NCBI GenBank assembly: GCA_030549335.1
Contig: JAUKPH010000017.1
Span: 11,121,501-11,185,500, forward strand
Direction: 5' to 3'
Length of the DNA stretch: 64,000 nt
From: Pontederia crassipes
Lineage: Eukaryota; Streptophyta; Magnoliopsida; Commelinales; Pontederiaceae
This document shows, in pieces, positions 58,083-64,000 of the stretch (its first letter is position 1; each line of letters starts with the position of its first letter). The notes below the pieces were generated by a model. The model did no database searches, had not been told where the DNA came from, and was given only the letters and a program-made list of their open reading frames with translations. The position numbers and the translations under genes are program-made.

Positions 58083-61000
58083 CATAGGGGATATGTATTT
58101 GGCTTCTGCATATATGACACAGTTAGATAAGGATGTTTGGCTCATCGATACTGGTGCTTTGTACCACATGACACCTCATAGACACTGGTTTTGTGAATAT
58201 GAGGAATATAATGGTGGGGATGTCATGCTCAGAGATGATACTTCGATTCAGATTGTTGGACGTGGCAGGGTGAAGTTGAGGATTAGTGATGGCACGATGA
58301 AGACTCTACCAGATATGATGTATATACCACTTATGAGTAGGAGTTTATTATCAGTTGGTACAATGGTTGATTCAGGTGTTATTTTCAGTTGTGACAAGGA
58401 TTCGTGCAAGATGATCAGAGGGTTTATTGTGATTGCACGAAGGGTTCGCTATGACACATTGTACAAGTTGCTCGAAAAGACTATATCTATGGGTTGCGGA
58501 TTTATTTCTAAAGAGGTTAAAGAAAATGAAGACAATACATCTATGTTGTGGCTTAGAGATTATGCCATATTAGTGAGAAAGGACTTTCTAGCATAACATC
58601 AAGTCAGATGGTAGAAGGAGTTCTAGATTGTTCTATGGGCTTCGGGTTCTGCGAACATTGCCTCCATGGAAAACAAAATCGAGTCAGTTTTCAACACACA
58701 GGTACAAGAGCAACGAAGATTGTCGAACTGATCCATAGTGATGTCTTTGGACCAACTCCAACTCCATCTACTGGAGGGTCCAGGTACTATGTCTCATTCA
58801 TAGATGATTTTTCGAGATACAGTTGGATTTATTTTATCAAAAATAAATTAGATGTATTCGATAAATTTCAAGAATTTAAACTTTTGGTGGAAAATCAATT
58901 AAGCAGCAAGATCAAGGTCCTTCGTACAGATAACGAAGGTGAATTTTGTTCAAATAAGTTTGAGCAGTTCTGTGTGGACAATGGTATTGCAAGGCAGAAG
59001 ACAACTCCATATACACCTGAGCAAAATGGAGTAGCCGAAAGATTAAATCGGTCACCCATAGAGAATGTCAGATGTATGCTGAATTGGGCTGAATTGGGGC
59101 AAGAATTCTGGGCAGAAGTTGTAGCTACAGCAAAATTATTTGAAGAATCACTCACCGACCTCCTTAGTGAAGGATCGAACGCCTTATGAGGCAATGTTTG
59201 GGAAGAAGTTGAATCTGTCTCATGTTTGGGTGTTCGAATGTGACGCATATGTTCATATATCCAAGGAAAAATGGGGTAAGCTTGACAGTAAGTTTGAGAA
59301 GAATATATTTGTCGAATACAAAGAAGGGGTCAAGGGCTATAAACTGTGATATCCAAGGATAAAGACTATCATATATAGCAGGGATGTTATTTTTCGTGAA
59401 TCACAATCCCAAGTTGAGGCTCAGAAAAATGATGAACCCAAGAAAGTTGTAGTGCTCGAAGAATATTCGGATTCTGAAGAAGATTCTGATTCTGAAGCTG
59501 CAGAGGTGGTTGTCCAAGATATTTCAGTTAAGTCTTTCCAGAATCGAATTAAGAGGATTCGGTTAATGAAGTTGAAGATGCAGATTCAGATGAAGACCCA
59601 AATATTAGTACCATATTAGTTCTCAAGAGATCGATACGAGAAAAAAGAGCACCTCCTAAATATTCTCTTAGTGCTCTGAGTACGTTTCATGCTTTGAGCA
59701 TCATCGGAGAAGAACCTAATTCTGTAAAAGATGCACGGTCTATGGATGATGCAAATCAGTGGGAGTTTGCTATGGCAAATGAGATGCAGTCACTGGATAA
59801 GAATGAAACATGGAGCTTGTGCAAATTGCCCAAGGATAAAAAAAGAAATTGGTTGCAAATGAATGTTCAAGCGAAAGCTGAAACCGGATGGGTCTATAGA
59901 GAAGTACAAGGCGAGACTGATAACTAAAGGGTACTCTCAGATTGAGAGAGTCGACTATGATGAAATCTTCTCTCCCGTGGCGAAAATGACTTCAATAAGA
60001 TTTGTTCTATCTCTGGCAGCAGCATATAATCTTGAGGTAGAGCAGATGGATGTAAAGACGACATTCCTTCATGGGGACTTGGAGGAAGAGATATATATGA
60101 GGCAACCAGAAGGCTTTGAAGTTCAAGGTAAAGAGAATCTGGTGTGCAAATTGAAAAGTCTTTGTATGGATTGAAGTAGTCGCCAAGGATGTGATACCGG
60201 AAGTTTAATATATACATGCTCTAACTCAAGTTTGTACACTCAGATTCTAATCATTGCGTTTATGTGAAGAGAGTTGGCGATCAATTTATCATTCTTACAT
60301 TGTATGTGGATGACACATTATTGATTGGAAATAGTATGAAAATGGTGAATTCAGTGAAGGGGGTTTGTTGGTCAAGAAGTTTGAGATAAAAGACTTAGGA
60401 CCGACGAATTTTATTTTGGGTATACAGATTAGAAGGGATCGTCAGAAGCGAAAGTTGTGGCTAGGACATAAAAAGTACATAAAAGAAGTGTTGAAGAAAT
60501 TTAACATGTCGGATTACAAGCTAGTGTGTACTCCTATGTTTCTGAAAATCAAACTTTCTATAGAGCAATGTCCGAAGACGGATGAAGAAGCCGAAGAGAT
60601 GAATCGTGTGCCATATGCAAGTGCAGTGGGCAGCTTGATGTATGTCATGGTGTGCACGCATCCAGATATAGCCCAAACAGTGAGAGTCTTGAGTCGGTAT
60701 ATGTCTAACCCAGACAAGAAACATCGGAATGCTATCAAGAGAGTTTTCAGGTACCTTCGTGGAACTTTAGATTTTTTTTTGTGTTTTAAAAGTATAGGAA
60801 AAGGAAAGATGCTTGATATTGTAGGCCATATAGATGCTTATTGGGGTGGAGACATTGATAGTAGACGGTCGACTAGCGAATATATTTTTACATTATTTGG
60901 GACTACACTAAGTTGGATGAGCAAGAGACAAAGCATGGTATCACTTTCTTCTATAGAAGCTGAATATATGACTCTTACTCATGCTGCAAAAAGAGGCCAT

Positions 61001-61300
61001 ATGGCTACGACGGTTGTGCTTGGAGCTCGGATCTGAGCAAGGTGCCATGGATGTGAGATGTGATAATCAATGTGCTATTCAGTTAGCTAAGAATCCTGCA
61101 TTTCACTCATGCACAAAGCATATTGACATCCAATATCATTTCATCCGAGAAAATGTGGAAAAGAAAGAGATTCAGTTTGAAAAGGTTGATACAACAGAGA
61201 ATAGTTTTGATTTTCCGACTAAAGCTATTACAGGTGTAAAGTTTGAGTGGTGCTCTACTGCTGTCGGATTGAAGAAGAATGTTGCTAGCAAGGCTCTCAA
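58083..61300 (+). pseudogene. Copia pol, broken
   Basis: Protease: WLIDTGALYHMTP near 58138, with Asp-Thr-Gly in place of the more common Asp-Ser-Gly. Frame closes at 58596. Integrase: CEHCLHGKQ, then HSDVFGP, RTDNEGEF and PEQNGVAERLNR (58640-59060), the three acidic positions being present. Further frames break at about 59160 and 59350. RT: SPVAKMTSIRFVLSLAA and VEQMDVKTTFLHGDLEEEIY (59970-60100), a stop at 60172, YVDDTLLIG near 60303. RNase H: FEIKDLGPTNFILGIQIRR (from 60375), SRRSTSEYIFTLFG and SLSSIEAEYM (60860-60970), then KHIDIQYHFIRE (61118 on) after a frameshift near 61000. Non-functional. Confidence 0.9.
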
Positions 61301-61329
61301 TGGTGTGAAGTATCCATCAAGTGGGAGAA

Positions 61330-61742
61330 TGTTGGAGTTGGTGAATACTTCAGGACCCCTTATTTCTCACACCGGGTTCGTTTACGTGAGCTTAGAGAAA
61401 TCTGAGTATTACCCAATTACCTGTAATGCTGGCGTACGGACAAAAGGGGGGTTCGGACCGAAACCTAGATGGGTTTGGACTTTTGTTTAGTCGATCCGTG
61501 TGGTTCGGATTAGATTTTTCTCTATTTTATTCGAGTTTTTGAATCCATTTGGGAGAGACTTATTTATAGCTTAATTTCAGATGTAATCTGTGCGGCGGCC
61601 GTAACTTAAAAGATATAGTGAAACCTTTTTGTAAGACGTAGTCCTAATCTCAAAGGTGAACTTGAGTAAATCGTATGTCTCCTCTAATTTTTTTTACAAT
61701 ATCTTTACGATCTTCTACTCTAGTTCTCGAATTTTCCCATTA
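61330..61742 (+). repeat. 3' LTR of the Copia element
   Basis: 413 bp, beginning TGTTGGAGTTGG right after the purine tract AAGTGGGAGAA. Followed by GTTTC (61743-61747). Confidence 0.87.
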
Positions 61743-61747
61743 GTTTC

Positions 61748-63325
61748 AAAGTAAGGCCAATTACTTAGAACATTTTAATGACTATTTTTCTCAAATATTA
61801 ATAGTACATGTTTTCTGTAGCATATTCTATTATTACATTTGATCGTAGGGCGTAGCTTTTAGTACTAATGCTACAGCAAAATTTATTACCTTACAACAAT
61901 ATACTCATCAATTTTCATTTGTCGAATTGTTTTTAATGTCAATGTTTAAGAAATGTGTATGCATAATTTCAATTTTAAGGAAATAAAATGGTGTACAATA
62001 AATAATATAAAATATGGTGGAATCGAAAGGCAGATTAATTCATTTATGTTGTCATTGGACATGCATGTAGTCACCCACTATATGGATGGGTATTATGGAT
62101 CAAATAAGTGAGTGGGTTCGTAATGCATCAATCAATTCAAAACATTGCTTGTCATAACAAATTAAGCACATGGAATGTGTTCGGAAATTGATTAGAAATT
62201 AAGGTAGTAGTCCAGTATTACGTAAAACTTGGCTCGATTCGACCGGTGAAATCAGTGTCCAACTCTCAAAACGATTGTAACCCTCAAACTCTTTATTGAG
62301 GTTAACTTGCTTTGATCTAGTTAAACTTAGTTAAAATTCGAATTCAATTGGTTGATCCGACGGATTTCGATGACTCGGTCAAACTAATAGGAAAAAATAA
62401 TTTTAACAAATAAACTAAATTTTGTAAAACACATACACATCTATATATTTAAAATTTATGCTCTAGTTTTTTCCATTTCAAATATCAACAATATTCTTTT
62501 ATTTATAATTACGATTTTTTATCTTTTATGTGAATAATTATTTAATTGATACTTTCTTTATTATATTATTTAACTTTTAAACTATTTTATTTTATTTTAA
62601 AGGCATTGTTCAAACATCATCCATTCATTTTCCATATCACTTCTCAGAGTAAGAGTAAGTTTAGTTACTAAATGGCTTGAGCTTTAAGTCAGATTCGCTG
62701 AAGATGTGGATTATATGCAATGATCATTTTTTACTTACACAAAAATTCAAATTCAAGATCTATTTCAGCGAAACCACTTTTTATACTTAAGATTTTAAAT
62801 GAAAGTTTTAATAGTTGTAATGAGGTTTAGTTGTAACTAGGTCTTCGAAAATATCTAATTTTATATGAATTTGGACAATTAAATATAGATTACTCCTCAA
62901 AGTCATGATGAAAATGACAAATGAAAAAAAAAGGATAGAAATAAAATTATAACTAAATAGACAAAAATACTTCTATTCAATCATGAAAATAGAATCTCAA
63001 CAAAAATAAATAGAAATAAGAAACGCTAAATATAAAAAAATCCAAAACTCCAAAAAGAAATTATTTTGAAGCTCCAACATATTACAACAGCGTATTGAAC
63101 TAGTGTTTTAGGCCCACATTAAGCAATCCGTCCAAATGTACCAATTGGGCCTTTAAAAGCTCCTCTGGATTCTTCATTGGGCCCCTCGTGGCAGTCCGTT
63201 TCTTTCGGACCAAGCAAACAGCACCATTGCTCGTTCACTCATCAGCATTCCTAACGTAGAGAAACCATTACGAACACAAGAAGCGGCGGGGGCGGCGGCA
63301 GCGGCAGCCGGAGGACGCGAAGGGG
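61748..63325. other. Intergenic DNA and promoter of the ATAD1-like gene
   Basis: AT-rich up to about 63100. A stretch at 62230-62400 with GACCGG and GGTTGATCCGACGG looks like a decayed relative of the MITE at 56371 but has no definable ends. The GC content rises near 63170; the leader of the next gene should lie in 63180-63325. No TATA box could be chosen with confidence. Confidence 0.4.
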
Positions 63326-64000
63326 ATGACGTCGTCGAGGCTCCTGCAGGAGCTGGTTCTGTACGCCTCCAGCGCCGCGCTGAGCTCCCTGGTGCTCTTT
63401 GTCGGCCTGCGCCAGCTCGACCCGAATCGCTCCGCCTCCAAGAAGGCTCTGAAGCAAAAGGAGGAGATTGCCAAGCGCCTCGGCCGCCCCCTCGTCCAGA
63501 CCAATCAGTACGAGGTCGTTACTTTTCCCCAACCTTCCCTCTCCATCTATTCTAATCCGCCGCCGTCTCTCTTTTGCTTTTTTTTGGCATTGTTTTGCCA
63601 CTGAAATTTGCGTCTCTATGACCGTGGATTAATTGCTACCATTAGGGAAAAAATCTTAGTATTTGGAGTAAGGTTCATTTTATTTTAATCGCAGTCGTGT
63701 TTCATGATCAATTTAATGTTTTTGTTGCCTGTTAATGTGATGTTGATTTATTCACCTCTGAATTTTGTAAAATCTTATGAATGTTGCAGTATCGTGCAAG
63801 TTGCACATAGAAAATAGGAGTATTTGGGTTTGCTCTGAACTCCAGAAGCAATATTATGGAACAATTGTGGTAGCATCAATTGGCGCCGTTGCATGTGGAT
63901 GCCTATGTTGCTTAAATAATCAAAATATAAGCTTTGAATAGGCCTACATGCTCCTTTATTGATTTCAATTAGTCCATTGCTTTAGTCGGATGTGTTGGGA
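63326..64000 (+). CDS. ATAD1/Msp1-like AAA ATPase, exon 1 (gene continues beyond window)
   Basis: Exon 1 (63326-63514) encodes 63 residues: a short N-terminus (MTSSRLLQELV), a transmembrane helix at about 9-28 (YASSAALSSLVLFVGL) and LDPNRSASKKALKQKEEIAK, then RLGRPLVQTNQYE before a GT donor. This matches the N-terminus of plant ATAD1/Msp1 relatives, in which the linker precedes the AAA domain. Such proteins extract mislocalised tail-anchored proteins from the outer mitochondrial and peroxisomal membranes. The ATPase domain (Walker motifs) should follow in later exons; bases 63515-64000 look like intron. Assignment rests on one exon. Confidence 0.78.

Larger units (their letters stand above)
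55323..61742 (+). mobile_element. Copia retrotransposon with nested insertions
   Basis: LTRs are 55323-55737 and 61330-61742 (415 and 413 bp, ending CA or TA). The primer site TTGATATCAGAGCA starts at 55739 and resembles the Met-tRNA site with one change. Internal order is gag, protease, integrase, RT, RNase H, as in Copia. Gag is split by a MITE (56371-57063) and then by a CACTA end (57126-58080). Several stops and frameshifts interrupt pol. The two LTRs are similar but clearly diverged, so the element is not young. Confidence 0.92.

Noticed and set aside
57939..58169. 76-residue minus-strand frame
   Set aside because: It spans the CACTA/Copia junction and low-complexity CT-rich DNA.
62230..62400. 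Possible further MITE with GACCGG and CCGACGG motifs
   Set aside because: No terminal repeats or target duplication could be defined, so it is only noted as intergenic.
63780..63830. Possible exon 2 of the ATAD1-like gene after a TTGCAG acceptor
   Set aside because: The sequence following the acceptor reaches a stop quickly and does not resemble the expected start of the linker/AAA domain.

Overview
This window is nuclear DNA from a flowering plant. It holds intron-rich genes with GT-AG borders, a CDPK-related kinase, a SAUR gene, S-protein homologues, and AT-rich intergenic DNA full of Copia, Gypsy, LINE, hAT-type and CACTA remnants. The GC-rich first exons of the kinase and of the last gene suggest a monocot, but the species cannot be fixed from sequence alone. 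No prokaryotic, organellar or rRNA/tRNA features were seen.

Layout. Bases 1-13.7 kb are a locally duplicated S-protein homologue (plant self-incompatibility S1 family) locus with three minus-strand copies. Copy C (13207-13680) is intact. Copy A (4788-5250) has a 1-bp insertion and copy B (7593-8044) has lost its start codon and has a 10-bp deletion, both in the signal peptide. The duplicated unit 1-5.2 kb reappears at 10.51-13.7 kb. Copy 1 later received an RTE-clade LINE and a hAT-like MITE, and the empty sites can be read in copy 2. From 13.8 to 16.3 kb lies a degenerate tandem repeat interrupted by a hAT MITE. From 16.4 to 22 kb come a truncated Copia element, a PPR-gene fragment, an unexplained GC-rich block and a possible orphan last exon.

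Bases 23.3-31.2 kb are one Ty3/Gypsy chromovirus in minus orientation, with 1.9-kb LTRs, a 5-bp target duplication, a Met-tRNA primer site and relics of RT and chromodomain. Three more MITE insertions follow at 31.9-33.7 kb.

Bases 36.0-44.4 kb contain the main intact gene, an 11-exon CDPK-related kinase (611 aa) that could be joined exon by exon in frame. An intronless SAUR32-like gene lies on the minus strand at 47.7-48.0 kb. Bases 49.6-54.6 kb hold hAT-like elements, two of them facing each other as an inverted repeat, and a heavily decayed Copia polyprotein. Bases 54.9-61.7 kb hold a Copia element with an extra partial LTR upstream; its gag is broken by a MITE and by a CACTA end. The window closes with exon 1 of an ATAD1/Msp1-like AAA ATPase (63326 onward), whose remaining exons lie outside.

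Only four loci look functional: S-protein homologue C, the CRK kinase, the SAUR gene and the ATAD1-like gene. They do not form a pathway. No wholly new system was recognised. The most informative signals are the decay history of the S-protein cluster, the LTR-internal GGTCGACC arrays that differ between two LTRs of one element, the inverted MITE pair, and the nested Copia/MITE/CACTA structure.
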